A DNA stretch of 64,000 nt from Isoetes taiwanensis (Eukaryota > Streptophyta > Lycopodiopsida > Isoetales > Isoetaceae). The stretch is from NCBI GenBank assembly GCA_021234155.1, contig JAJEKV010000079.1, positions 3,754,261 to 3,818,260 of the forward strand, in the 5' to 3' direction. The translations under genes and the position numbers were made by a program. The notes beneath the pieces were generated by a model. It searched no databases and had not been told where the DNA came from. It saw nothing but the letters and a program-made list of their open reading frames with translations. Positions 44,801-56,860 of this stretch are shown here, piece after piece; the stretch's first letter is position 1; each line of letters begins with the position of its first letter.

Positions 44801-45660
44801 ATGAGTCGCTTCCGATTGTCACAAGAGAATTATAACTTAAACCAACAGCTCTTTTTTCTCTCGCTTCATTACTCCACTGTGATGAAGGAAAGGAATGACG
44901 GCTTGGGGAGGGAAACTTCTTTGAGATACGAAGTGGACAAGTCCAAATTGGTGATAGGGCAGCTGCAAGAAAAGATCCAAGAGCTCGAAAGAGCAAACTT
45001 TGGGCTTCAATGTAGGTTAAAGAATTTGAAGAAAACACCCCTTGGCTTGCGAGAAAGGAAGAAGCACTATCGACCGATAGAGGAACTGAAGTTTGGATCA
45101 GGTGCATTCAGACGCAGGGTCACGGCCACAAGGTCCATTTACAACACTAGCAAAGGCCAATTAAGATCTGGGGAAACTAGAACCAATCTTGGTTACGTAG
45201 TGAAGAACCTAGCGACGAACAGGGAGATAGTGGCCATGATTTGTCAGCCCTACAACTCTCCTCTCAAGAAGATGGTATTGGAAATGGTACTAGGAGAGAT
45301 CTACAAGAAGTTAGAAGCGACAGATGTACAGACTGTTTGTGATGATGTAGGCATCAGTAGGCTTGGTTACCGTTCTCTATTCAAGCCATTCCACGAAGCG
45401 TTGAAAAGAATGGGCACAAAAAAAGTATTCGCTCCACGTCCACAAATTGTCGAGAATACAAGGGTTACTAGGACAAAGATGGTGTATGCCATATTAGGAG
45501 AGATGCACCACGTTGAATGTGTTGGTCCTGCCATAGCCATAAAAGATAAGAATGGCAAGGATTGTTGTGATATAGTTGGAATGAATGAACGCAATAATCT
45601 TTGGGTTGACCTGGTTACTCTCTTACAATTCCTTGTCAAATATTATGACTTAACAGTTGC
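44801..45660 (+). pseudogene. Gene 1, part 1: transposon-like protein with N-terminal coiled coil
   Basis: An open frame of about 285 codons begins MSRFRLSQENYNLNQQLFF. Residues about 35-75 form a coiled coil (SKLVIGQLQEKIQELERANF). A helical domain follows with CDDVGISRLGYRSLFK, then RTKMVYAILGEMHHVE. The frame is cut by the L1 insertion and continues at 52100 and then at 63308. The arrangement (coiled coil, SxxGYxxL motif, later IPLERVHICTLHGFVRIID) resembles uncharacterised proteins I associate with animal transposons. That is recollection, not a search. The upstream 44500-44800 could hold its promoter. Confidence 0.5.
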
Positions 45661-45778
45661 AGAAACTAATGGTGAGATTGAAGTTGGGAATGGTCAGCAG
45701 TTGGGACAGACAGGGACAGCATTGGGAAATGTGCAAAAGGTGCAGAAAGGGGCAGATTTGGGGGGGAATGGGATAACA

Positions 45779-47754
45779 ATGACGGGTATGAGTAATGACA
45801 AAAGGGAAAATGGGAATGCAGAGTTACTGAATATTATTTGTACCCTAAGTGAGAAGGGATACAGTCAGATTCGGGAGATTGCTGGCCAACTAGCAGCGGT
45901 GGAGAAGGGCGAAAAGGTGAAGGATTTCTTGGCTTTTGGAGATTTCCTTACCTCTACTGCAGATATGGTGAACACCAGGCGCTCCTCAGGAGTGGGGACC
46001 TTGCAGCGTCAGAAGGAGGCAGTGGACCAAATCCTGGAGTATACAAATCAAGTGGGGGAAGAGGTGCGAAAGGAACTACTGACAGACAAGGAATCGGTTT
46101 TTGTGGGTAAGCCTCTTCGTAATGCTGCTGTAGAAAGTAAATTAAAGTTTTTGAAATCCCGTGGGCTCATTGGCTGCATCCGACATGAGGGGGTAAGACT
46201 TCAATTTTTAAAAGGAGAGTTGGAGAGAATGGAACAGGGGGTAGCAATCAACAGTATATACTGGATTGACTTTCCTTTTTTTATGGTTGAGTGTGGTAAT
46301 AACCAGACAGCTACCCTTTTACTCAAACAGGGAACCATTTCCAGGGCTAACACTCAGTTTTTCTTTCAAAAATGGTATCCTTCCTTTGACCCTCTGAACT
46401 TTGCTGAACTATATCACCCGGCCTGGACATCGCTACAAGGCCTAAATCCGATGTACTGGAATGAGCAATCCTTGATTACTCTGTTCCAGCAGACTGGGAA
46501 TATTATTAGCTGGGAAGTCTCTCCAGACAAAGCTCCAAGAGTGTGGGCTCAAATCGATCTTCTAAAGCCAATCCCGGGTGACATTAAATTTGTCGATTAC
46601 TTCGGTAATCCCAAAACTCTAAAACTGGTATGGCAAGGTCTGCCACATCCATGCTCCATGGGGGGAGAATCTGTAAAGGAGAGAGGGAGTTAAAAGAGGT
46701 TCCAAGGGAAATAAATCAGGGGAAACAGGGGATTCAGAAGGAGGAAATATGGGTCACACCCAACAAAGGCAAAGCGGAAAGATTCAGGCAGAACAAGAAT
46801 GGGAGTGAAAAAAGAAAAAGAAGGAGACAGAAAATCAGAGAAGAAAGAGAAAAGGAGAGAATTAAAATGGAGGCAGGAAAGAGTTTGGAAAGGAAACAGA
46901 GAACTGAATGGAAAAAAAAGGTGAAGTTCATGGAGGACTCTTCTAAAGTAAAGGTTCTAAACAATCCTGATGCTAAAGGGAAAGGGGTTATGGAGGAAGA
47001 AAAATCCTATCAAAAGAATAACTCCATGGCTCTCACAATAAGGGAGCCCCAGGAGAATGGGAGCTACTCCTCCTCTGAGGAGTCAACTGGATGCCAGGAG
47101 AAAGGAAAACCGAGCTCACCTAAAATTTCTCCCTTGACAGCCAACATTAACAATGAATCTCCCCTTCCAGTCATGGAACTATTTCCCAAAGGATCAGAGG
47201 TCTGTGGCCCAGTTTTGAGTAACAAAGATACAACAATCGAGGCCTCCATTGCTGTGAAATATGTAAAGGATACACCTGACACAGGGGATTTGGAAAATAA
47301 TTCAAATCCACAGCTTCCAGTTCCAGAAGGCCAGGGAATTGATGCTGTGCATTGCAATAGGCCTGTAAGTCCATCTGGCCAAGGATTGGGGAACCAGCCC
47401 CAAAGACTTGTAACTCCAGCTGGCCAGGAAATTGACAGTGATCAGATCATTAGACCTATAAGCCCTTCTGATCTAGAATTGGAGAAAGACACTCTTGAAG
47501 ACGCAGTAACCTTGGAAAGGGAAGAGTTCAAGACTCCAGCAGCTAAACTAAGGGAATTGAAAGACCCTTCTTCTAGACTTTATGGTAAATTCTGGGAGGA
47601 TGAGGATGAGGATGGCTGTGGAGAGGAGTTGGGGAGTAAGGAACAGAAATATGTTACTCCTCAGCCACAGATCAAAAAAAGACAAAAAAAGGTCTATACC
47701 CCCAGGGAGAATGGGCCTGTTACCAGAAACTCCAGAAGCTCCAAAACCCAATGA
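45779..47754 (+). pseudogene. L1 ORF1 (DUF4283-like nucleic-acid-binding protein), one frameshift
   Basis: The frame starts near MTGMSNDKREN, runs through a helical region and a DUF4283-like domain (FPFFMVECGNNQ, ...MYWNEQSLITLFQQTGN, VWAQIDLLKPIPGDI) to LVWQGLPHPC. In a run of six G near 46660 the frame shifts; the other frame continues GGRICKGEREL to 47754 with a long charged, low-complexity tail. The zinc knuckle expected at the shift is degenerate. ORF1p binds the element RNA. The stop overlaps the ORF2 start (47751 ATG), an ATGA-like arrangement. Confidence 0.8.
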
Positions 47755-50700
47755 AGATAGTCACTTGGAACTTAAGAGGAATTAAGGGCCCCCTGAAGAG
47801 GAAAAGGGCTCTAATAGCTCTCAAGGAGCTCAAAGCAGACATTATTCTTCTACAGGAGCATAGGCTGCCAGCCTTTGAAGCCTCAAACTTGGGAAATTGG
47901 ATCTTCCCCAATGGTGAATCCATTTGGTCCCCTGCAGATGGCACAAAAGGAGGCATTTGCATTGCTTGGAATGGGTATAGAATGGTGAATTCCTTCCTAC
48001 ACCCCTCAGGTAGATGGCAGGTGGCATTCCTGAAGATCGGGCAAGAGCAAGTAGGCATTATAAATGTCTATGCTTCTACCTCTCCTGAAGAAAGAGAAGA
48101 ACAATGGAAAACTATGGCAAACTGGTTGCAAAGTTAAAATACTAGTAACTGGATTCTCAGTGGTGACTTTAATAATACCCCATCTTGGGAGCAAAAAGCA
48201 GGAAAGAAGATCAACATGTCCAGAGGAGAGAGAACTCAATGGGATAAATTGGCTCATAGTTTCATATATCATGCTCCTTCTTCCTCTAATGCATACTCTT
48301 GGTGCAATAAGAGAAAAGGGAATGACAGAGTGTATTGTCTTTTAGACAGGTATTATACTAGCATTTCCACTTTGGATGGCTGGGATAATCTGATTATCAG
48401 CAATGATTGTAGCAACTCAATTTCAGATCATTACCCACAGATCCTGGACACTGGTATTTTTCCTCAAAATAGGTGTGCTGACACTCCCTTCAAATTTAAT
48501 GTCAGTTTCCTGAATAACAAGGCATTTTGTGAGGAGTTCACCAGATTCTATAGGTCACTAGAGCATCTGAATGCAAGTGGCTCTATGAAGGAGTTCATAT
48601 GCAGAAATAAGCAAATAAAAAATTGGGTGAAGCTGTGGGGCAAGGAATGGAACAGGAAAAAAAGGCTAGAAAAAATGGAAGTCTACTCGGAAATAAGAGA
48701 TGTTAGGCAGAGTCTTTTTTTGGACAAAGCTAATGTGCAACTGCAACAGAAAGAGGAGTCCCTGGAAAGGAAAGTCAAGTTGATTGAAGAATATGAAGCT
48801 AAAAGTCTGGCCATAAAAAACAGAAGTCTAAATGTGAATTGCATGGATGATTGCAGTTCAAAATTCTTCTTCAGAGCTGCTAAAAGCAGAATTATGAACA
48901 ATGGGATAGTCTCAGTTCGAGATGACAATCAGCAAGAGCTCTTTAAACAAGAGGACATCCAAAATTTGTTCTACACTAAATACAAGGAGTTATTTACAGC
49001 CAAGGATAATGACAGTACTAAAATGGATGAATTCTTTGAACACCTTGGCCCAAAAGATGATCATATTCAGGATGTACAGCTTCTGGCAGTTCCAATGGAA
49101 GCTGAGATTTTAAGCACATTAAGGAGTATGGCTCATGGGAAAAGCCCTGGACCTGATGGTCTACCTCCTGAATTTTATGATCACTTCTGGGATGTAATGA
49201 ATAAGGACATAGTTACATTTGTACAGGGTGCTTGGCAGGCTGAAAAATTACATTCAGCAATCAATGCAGGCCTAATTGCCCAATCCCAAAGGTAGATATG
49301 CCTATCAATTTCTCGGATTGGAGGCCTATCTCATTAACAAATGTGACATATAAAGTTTTGGTTAAGATCTTTGCCAATAGGATAAAAAAGATTCTTCAGA
49401 ATAAGATCTGTCCAGTTCAATCTGGATTTCTTCCAGGGAGGTGCATCTTGGACAACTTCATTGGAGCTTATGAAGGTCTACATTGGAATAAACTAACCAA
49501 TCAAGGCTGTGTGCTCTTAAAATTGGATTTCAAAAGAGCCTATGACACCATTGACTGGAAATTTCTCTATAAAGCCATGGCACAGCTTGGATTCTCAGAT
49601 CAGGTTATTGGGAAAATAGTTGGCTTCAATGTAACTGGTTGCTCAACAGTTTTGGTTAATGGCTCTCCCTCTTCCTTTTTTGAGTGCAAAAGAGGAGTGA
49701 GACAGGGGTGTCCTTTAGCCCCCTATCTCTTCTTAATAGTAGCGGAAATGGTTACTAGATATATCATGAAGATGCAACAAGATAAGAAGATTAGTTGCTT
49801 AAATCTTCCAGGCACACAAGACACTTTATCAGTAATGCAGTATGCTGACGACACCTTTGTGTTCTTAAAAAGACAAGGGGACAGTATTCGAAATTTTCTT
49901 TCTGCCATGGAACTTTTTGGGAATGCTTCTGGGGTGGTCCTGAACAAGGAAAAGTGTGCCTTCATTTCTGACACCTTTGAGGATCGTATTGAGGGGATAA
50001 GTGTTTGTGGTCTCCAAAAAGCTACCAAATTATTAGGTCTTCCATTAGCCCTCAACATGAGTCTACATGGCCTTTGGGAACCCATTGTGACCAAAATAAA
50101 GAAAAAACTTCAAATGTATCCCAAGTCTCTGTCCTTAGCTGGGAGAATAGAGATAATCAATAGTGTTATTGCCAGTTCTCATGTTTACTTCTCTTCAGCA
50201 ATAATTGCAGACAGGAAGACCTACTAGGAGTTAGAGATCATAATGAAGGAATTCATTTGGCAGGGCACACACATGGTAGGATGGAAATACTTGACTCTAC
50301 CTAGAAAGAAAGGAGGGTTGGGATGCAAAGATCTTTTCTTGCAGGCCCAAGCTCTGGCAGCTAAGTTGGTCTGGAGAGCTCTGGACCCAGCTGCTAAATC
50401 TCCTGCCCTTCTTTTTACTAAATATTGGATCGGGAAGACTACAATAGTGGGAAGCCCATCTACACCTCACCATCTCCCTGACTCAGCCTTTTATCAACTT
50501 AATACAGGGTCAGGCACTTCCATCATAATGAGAAGGATCATTCAAGCTTGGAACCAGGTTTCTGTGTGCTTTAAAGCAAATCCAATAGAACAAGTCTCAG
50601 AAAACTTCAATTTTTTCTGGCATCAAGGGCTGGTTAGTGAAAATGATGGATGCCTAGCCCTTAAACATCCAAGAAAATACAAGGAATGGATGGATAAAGG

Positions 50701-51523
50701 CTTGTGCACAATTGGTAACATGGTAGATGGTGAGAACTGGAAAACATGGCTGGAAATCTCTAGTCTCCTACAAGATACCAGTTCCAATAGAAATATTTAC
50801 AAAGCCCTAACAAGGCACAATAGAGGGAGGAGAACACAGACAGTGGAACAGAACTGGGCCATGGATGGCAAAGGGTATAGTGTGGCTAAAGTTTATTCCT
50901 TGCTGTTGGGAGACCACAGAACTAAAGTTGCCAGTCAATGGGGTTGTACAGAACAGGAAGCCACTCAGGTTATAAGAAAAGGTTGGAAACTTCAATGTGC
51001 AAAGAAGGTTGGTCTTTTCAGGTGGCTCCTCCTGAACAAAAGCTTGAAGTCTAATGCTCACAGGGCTAAGTATAATAACCAAAATTCTGACAGATGTCCT
51101 TTAGGCTGTGGCCAAGCCGAGTCCTCTACACACATCTTTATTTGCCCTTGGCTGACCCCCTTTTGGACCTGGATAGGCAATCATATTGGTGCAATTCCAG
51201 CTGCTGAACATGATCTTTTTGACTTTCTTGCAAGCTCTTCCTCCTTTGTGGACACAATTAGATCATTATGCCTGTGGGTAATCTGGAAACATAGGAACAA
51301 TATTGCCATTAATCACCACACTCCAGACTTGAACTTTCTTAAGACTACCCTTCAATTGGAGTTAGCAGAAGCAGCCATGGCACATAGAATGAAAAAGGGA
51401 TGCAATTATGACAAAAGATGGGATGCCTTGGGCTCTTTTCAAGGGTTCTATGCTTTCTTTTCGTCTTACTTCAGTAACATTTCTAATGTCTCTGACAGAT
51501 TATCTGGTCAACAAACATCATGA
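47751..51523 (+). pseudogene. L1 ORF2 (endonuclease, reverse transcriptase, zinc finger), disabled
   Basis: The AP-type endonuclease is readable (VTWNLRGIKG, LLQEHRLP, ILSGDFNNTPSW, NSISDHYP). RT follows with SPGPDGLPPEFYD, SGFLPGRCILDNF, LLKLDFKRAYDTIDW, KRGVRQGCPLAPYLF and catalytic MQYADDTFVFL. The C-terminal zf-RVT has CPLGCGQAESSTHIFICPW. Disablements: TAA at 48135-48137, a one-base deletion near 49280 (APIPKVD expected), and TAG at 50225-50227 where Trp is expected. These few lesions suggest a fairly young copy. No RNase H domain is seen. Confidence 0.9.
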
Positions 51524-51851
51524 AGGCGGCCATGCCCGAGAGGTCCCGGAAGATACTCGTCCTATGTCTCACCAGGAGGTGCTGGCAGCCCTGCAATGGG
51601 TCAAAACAGAAACGATAATGATTCGAACCTTACAGCAAGTACTGAAAGATGATGATATCTGGGTTTTCAAACAGGAAATCAAGCCTTATTTTGAGGAGAA
51701 ACTCCAAATTTGTATAGGAGCCCGGGAATCTTGGATCCTATACATTCTGGATTCCTCCCCCTATGGAGCACGGGAGCTCGATGACCTGCTTTTCAGATTT
51801 ACCATTCATGCCTCGGCAGTTATCTCCTTGGATGGAGTCACAGAAAACTGA
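51480..51851 (+). CDS. Open frame overlapping the end of L1 ORF2, unknown
   Basis: A frame of about 115 codons (LVNKHHEGGHAREVPEDTRP through ISLDGVTEN) overlaps the last 45 bases of ORF2 in another frame and ends before the 3' UTR. It is either a frameshifted C-terminal extension of ORF2 or a small extra ORF. It has no recognisable domain. Confidence 0.35.
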   Translation, partial: FLMSLTDYLVNKHHEGGHAREVPEDTRPMSHQEVLAALQWVKTETIMIRTLQQVLKDDDIWVFKQEIKPYFEEKLQICIGARESWILYILDSSPYGARELDDLLFRFTIHASAVISLDGVTEN

Positions 51852-52099
51852 AGACTCAGTACACTAGCAGGAATTATCAGAACAAGAGAAACTTAATGCT
51901 TTTATAAATTTGTTTCTGATATTTTGTTAAAAACTTCAATCAGTGTTCTAATCTTAGTAATTATCCTCCTCTGGAGTGTCAAGGCCATTTTCCAATTTGG
52001 CCTATATCACAGGGTTTCCCCCTGTCTTTTCGTATTACTATGTATTTACATGTAATATAATACTAATGCCGTTTCCACAAAAAAAAAAAAAAAAAAAAA

Positions 52100-52393
52100 G
52101 TTTGCATAAAATTGGATGAAATGGAACTAACCAAGTTTGAGAAGTATGAGAGGGTATCCGTTGTCATCATGAATAGAGCAATTGAGAATGCAATTGCACA
52201 TGCTAAATCAAAGAGCAACAAGAATAATAAAAAAGATGTAGAGGTGACGGACGAGGAGAAGAAGCGTGCCGAAAAATGGTTCTCATGTCAATCTGAAGAT
52301 GACACCTGGTGGTTAGGTCTCTTTAAAGTTCAGAAAGAAACCCACGAGGTATTGAAATGGGTGTTCAATCAAACTGACATCCCGAGTCTAATA
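52100..52393 (+). pseudogene. Gene 1, part 2
   Basis: This continues the frame from 45655 with CIKLDEMELTKFEKYERVSV, a Lys-rich stretch, EKWFSCQSEDDTWWLGLF and a final NQTDIPSLI. At 52394 the 10.9-kb transposon begins, and the frame resumes at 63308 with SRFEGEENLQVDHYGSYKV. The rejoined frame is open across the junction, which fixes the insertion boundaries. Confidence 0.7.
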
Positions 52394-52849
52394 GGGTGTG
52401 TTTTTAATTGATATAGGCCAAAAAGCATGTGGGCGACATTGGTGCTGTAAAACTGCTTTTCGAACTTCAACCCCGAGCGTCATCCCCTTCAGCGCCCGTC
52501 GTCGAAGTTCTGCCCTTCATCCAACCGTCATCCAATTTTCATGGGCGGGAGAGAGCTTCCATTCTTGGATCGGCTGGGCGCCGGATCAAGTTGAATTTGA
52601 AATGGGTAATGGCGGAGTAAGCTCGGGTTCTTGCAATTGTCTTAAATTATGGCCGAAATTCTTTGTTTCATTTTTTTCTCTCAAATGGAATGGAACGCCT
52701 CCTTCCTCGGCTTTCTGGCCAAGAACAAGGTGGCGTTTGATCCTGCATCAATTCTTTCCGGCCTCCATGAATTCGAACAACAGTCCAAAAGATTTATGGA
52801 ATCTTGTTCAAAATTCAGCACAATTATTGACAGAGGTCTTACTTCTGCT

Positions 52850-53110
52850 CGATAATTTGTTCTTGCATGACATAACTGTGAACAATGCTATTCTCTTTCA
52901 GGAAATGCTGGAATTGCTGCCCCCTCAGGTGGATCTTCAATTAAAGAAGTGAACCAAGAAGACAGAGGTGTAACCTCTGCTTGTTAATTTTTTTTTGCAA
53001 TACTTTCTTAATTCTTAATTACTTCTACTCTATTTTTTTCAGGAAATGGTGGATTTGCTACCCCCCTAGATGGACCAATTATTGAAGAAGCTTATCAAGA
53101 AGCTGGACAT
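52850..53110 (+). repeat. Duplicated phase-1 mini-exons
   Basis: Two exons of about 69 bp, each ending in an acidic EDRG/GHEG peptide, and their flanking introns (ACAGAGGTNTNAC...CTGCTNGNTAA, CAGGAAATG) are alike. Because both are phase 1, duplication keeps the frame. Confidence 0.7.
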
Positions 53111-53789
53111 GAAGGTTTAGCATTTGTATTTGTGTGCTGCTTCAATAACCATTGAAATTTGTACTTATTAGCAGTATATATGTCTTTCTTGTTTTCAAGA
53201 TTATGGACAACAAGTCATGGAAGATGAAAGCATAAACGGCTTTCACATTTCAGGTATTTCAAATTGGTTTGCCAAATTGGTTTGCAATTTTGATTTCAGA
53301 CTCAATGTCAAGGTCTTGCACTTACTTTCATTGTACTTCCTCATTGCTGTGTCTTGGTACATGTGTTGAAGAGGTACATGGTGAATTTGTTGCGTAAGAA
53401 AGCTTTTTCTTTCGAAAGTACTTGCAAGAGGAAACAATGGCTGAGGCAACAGGTAACTTATTTACTTTCGGGCATCACGCCATTTTTTTTTTTATTTGAA
53501 ATGGTGCTTTGAATTCATTTTTAAAGCTTTTCGTTCAAACCAGTAGGTGGATTATCCAATGAACAAGTAGAGGCTGCATTTATACCAAAACATACAAGTC
53601 CGACAACGGATATTGAAAGTAAGAAATAAGTCGTATTTAATTAAAGTGGGACAAATCTTGAATTTTGGGACTCGGACTGAAAATGGGACTCATATTGACA
53701 TCAAAATTTCACATCATATAACAAGGACTGGTTCATAATATTTTCTTACAGAATTTCCAAATTGCAAGTTGAGAAAGTTGAGTGAGGTG

Positions 53790-54040
53790 AGATGGAAAGG
53801 GGGAGGGGAAGGGGGAAGACGGGAGTGAGAAAGGGGGGAGAAGAGGGGCAAGGGAGAAGAGGGGCAAGGGAAAGGGGCAAGGGAGAAGAAGGGGCAAGGG
53901 GCAAGGGGGCAGGGGGCAAGGGAGAAGAGGGGCAAGGGAAGGGGCAAGGGAGAAGAAGGGGCAAGGGCAAGGGGCAAGGGGCAAGGGAGAAGAAGGGCAA
54001 GGGGAAAGGGAGAGTGGGGAAGGGGGAGGGAAAGCCAAAA
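53790..54040 (+). repeat. Polypurine tract (GGGCAAGGGAGAAG)n
   Basis: About 250 bp of nearly pure G/A, the strand-inverse of 28545-28800. Its position relative to the element terminus is conserved between the two copies. Confidence 0.88.
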
Positions 54041-54151
54041 TAATAAAAAGGAACGATCCATTGAGATTGAAAATACATATTATCAAAATATAATTAATAA
54101 TTAATTTAATTAATTTAATTAAATAAATAACTAATAAAAAAATATAAACCA

Positions 54152-54240
54152 TTCTCCTCTTCTCGACTAGTGAGTCGAGAATTGGAAAACATAAATCCAA
54201 CCATTCTCCTCTTCTCGACTAGTGAGTCGAGAATTGGAAT
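54152..54240. repeat. Two CTAG-centred palindromes
   Basis: TTCTCGACTAGTGAGTCGAG occurs twice, 54 bp apart, in a short tandem duplication containing AACCATTCTCC. Confidence 0.88.
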
Positions 54241-54249
54241 AACCTCTAA

Positions 54250-55590
54250 TCCTCCGTGTGAACCGCCCATTAAGTGTGAGATTAAATGTGTGCAAGGTAC
54301 CTAAAGGGGCATAGATGGTCACAACCAAACTCATTTGTAGGATAGAAGGACCCGTGATCACCCATCGCAAACACCGACAATTATTTTATCCGAAAATTGA
54401 GAGGGGCGGCCATGGCTATGCCGATGTCGATGTTCAGAAGCGCTTGAGCCCCTTCCCCTGTGTATGCGCTTTATTTTCAATTCGAAGCTTCGCCAAGAAT
54501 GTTGTTGCTTTCAAGCATCCGCCCATCAAAACATGCCATTCTCTCGCGGGCCACAAATGTAAGATGCAATAGGATATCAAGAAGGGCAGCTCCACAAGCG
54601 ATAAATAATCCTTTGATGACAAAGTGGAGGAAAGCATAAAAGGCTGCACAGAGACTTGTGCCAAGATGCCGTGATCCGGCGAATCCACAAACGCGAAGTT
54701 CTGCTTCAAATCCACAAAACGCGAAGGTCGGAAGCAAAAGCTTCAATCCACAAACGCAAGTTCGCTTCAAATCTTAAGTGCGTATTGATCCGGATAGCTA
54801 AAACCAAGGTTAGATTGAAGATTAGAAATCAAGGTCGGGTTTTGAAACCAAGGTCAGGTTGGGGCGTTGATTGAGGCTCCTTGGAAAGCCATGGGCGAGC
54901 TTCTTGGAAGTTATGGCCATAGTCGGTGCGGCCGGAGATGCTTCCTCAGAGTGGAAAGATTTCTCAAAGGCTTAAACTCGAAAGGTAAAGTAGATGCCGG
55001 GAGTTCGCTTTGTCAAAATCTCTCGGCAGCTTGAAGGATTAAACATCAAATTAGGAGCCAAGATTGGTCTCATTAGAAGGAGTAGTAAAGCTAATTCGTC
55101 AATCGGACACGCCAAGGCTTGTAAAGCTAGGCATAACAGAAAAGATTTGTGCCTTTCAAAAGAAAACAGAGCCGTAGGCTGGAGCTGTGGAAGCTCTGCT
55201 CGAAATACTGTCGGATTTGAAATACTGCTCGAAATACTGCTCGAAATACTCTACCGGAGTTCTGTGTGCCCTCTGCACTTCTGAAAACCTAGAAGCTCAA
55301 GAAACTGCTGTTCAAGCTGGAGCTTCGAGCATCAAAACCATCAAAAGAGGCATAAGGTCGTCTTGCGCCGGCAGCAGGCTGTAAATTAGTTAAAAGAAGC
55401 CGTGTAGCCACAATGCTCAAGAATCCGGCTTGGAAATCGAAAGGTGATCCTGCATTCCCCGATTGCCTTTGTACGCCCATTTGATCCGAGCTCGGCTATG
55501 GCGGCAGTCCGGCTATGGCGTTGGGGAGCTATGGCGTTGGGAGGTTCTTTCAAATGGTACAAAAGGAACTTCTGTCTCAAAGGTATGTAC
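54250..55590. other. Captured segment in AAGTCG copy 2, no gene recognised
   Basis: Small ORFs on both strands and several short internal repeats (TCCACAAACGCGAAG near 54685-54760, CGAAATACTG near 55200-55245). It shares little obvious sequence with the equivalent segment of copy 1. Confidence 0.4.
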
Positions 55591-55750
55591 CAAAGTTTAA
55601 AATTCAACCATGGGCGGGAAAAAAAGGCGGGGTATTAGAAAAAAAGGGGTAAAATAATACATTGAGTGTAATATAAATGATTTTAAAATTCAAGCATGGG
55701 CGGGAAAAAAAGGCGTGGTATTAGAAAAAAAAGGGTAAAATAATACGTTG
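55590..55750. repeat. Minisatellite, about 85 bp x2
   Basis: Two units with ATGGGCGGGAAAAAAAGGCG and AAAAAAAGGGTAAAATAATAC. They are related in inverse orientation to 26950-27095. Confidence 0.85.
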
Positions 55751-56339
55751 AAAAAGAAAGTGTAAAATAAATGCTAATAATATAGGATTATATTTTGACG
55801 TGTCCCCAATTTCCTCTTTTCATGTGTGTGCTACTATGTTTACACGTTAAACATTATGTTGCTATGATGCACGTTTTCTAGGCATATATTCTTATTCTAA
55901 GGTAAAAATTTAATTTTGCGTGTGATCATGATATAATTTACACCTTGTTTAACCCATTTTGAAGGTTCAAGACACAAAATGGAAACAAGTACATATTAAT
56001 ATATATGTCTAATGCTTATTAATAGATTTAATGCATAGGTCTAATAGGCTCTCGTAGGTTATAATGTGCATTATAGGTGCATATGTTGCTATTTTTATGT
56101 GCATTAGGCATTACTCTTTACATAGCTAAATATGAGCCCAATGGTCCCCTCTATGGTCCATTAGAAAGGGGGAGGGTCCATTGGATATGTGTCCATTAGA
56201 TAATACATGGGGAGGGTCTATTTTTTATGGAAAATACGTAGGAAATTTATAGGAAGGGTATTTTTTCATAGAAGATACATAGGATATTTGAAGGATTCAT
56301 TTTCGACCTTCTTGGACTCTGAGCTTTGAAATTGCCCTT

Positions 56340-56860
56340 TTTTTACTCTGAGTTGCCTTTTCAGACTTGCGAGTCGAGAAAGGCCCTCAAACTTGCATTT
56401 TTCTTTGAGGCTGCTTTTTCGACTCATGAAGTCGAGAAAGCAGCTCAAAGTTTAAAAACGGGGTTTTATGGGGAGGAAGTTTTTTCGACTCAGCGAAGTC
56501 GAGAAAGGCAACTCAAAGCCGAACGCAGTTTTATGGGTGAGAAGGCCTTTCTTTCGGCGAGTCGAAAGGGCGATACCAAAGCCGTAAACGGGTTTTATGG
56601 GCGTTTCGTTTGACGCCTTTCGACTCGCGAAGTCGAGAAAGGCCTTCCTCGACCCATAAACCTCGCTGCTTTAAGCCGCTTTTTCATTTCGCGAAGTCGA
56701 GAAAGGCCTTCTGACCCTAAAACTTGTATTTTTCTTTGAGTCGCCTTTTCGACTCGCGAGTCGAGAAAGGCTTCGACCCCTATATAACTTGCATTTTTCG
56801 CTTTGAGCTGCCTTTCTCGACTCATGAGTCGAGAAAGGCCTTCACCCCTAAAACCTCGGT
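56340..56860. repeat. Array of about eight degenerate palindromes
   Basis: About eight units centred on TTTCGACTCGCGAGTCGAGA-like palindromes, several with one extra A (GCGAAGTCGAG) or substitutions. The array is longer but more degenerate than in copy 1. Chance ORFs run through it on both strands. Confidence 0.88.

Larger units (their letters stand above)
45657..52099 (+). mobile_element. L1-type LINE, nearly full length, poly(A) tail
   Basis: It is about 6.4 kb long with ORF1, ORF2 and a poly(A) run at 52079-52099. It interrupts gene 1; removing it rejoins YYDLT with VCIKLDEME in frame. The left junction AGTTGCA (45655-45661) and right AGTTTGCA (52099-52106) may be a short TSD with one indel, otherwise the duplication is only 3-4 bp. 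The domain set is that of plant L1 elements. Several disablements make it non-autonomous today. Confidence 0.9.

Noticed and set aside
45655-45780. Gene 1 and L1 ORF1 as a single 630-codon protein
   Set aside because: The frame is open across the junction by chance. The sequence character changes abruptly at the junction and gene 1 continues after the poly(A) at 52100.
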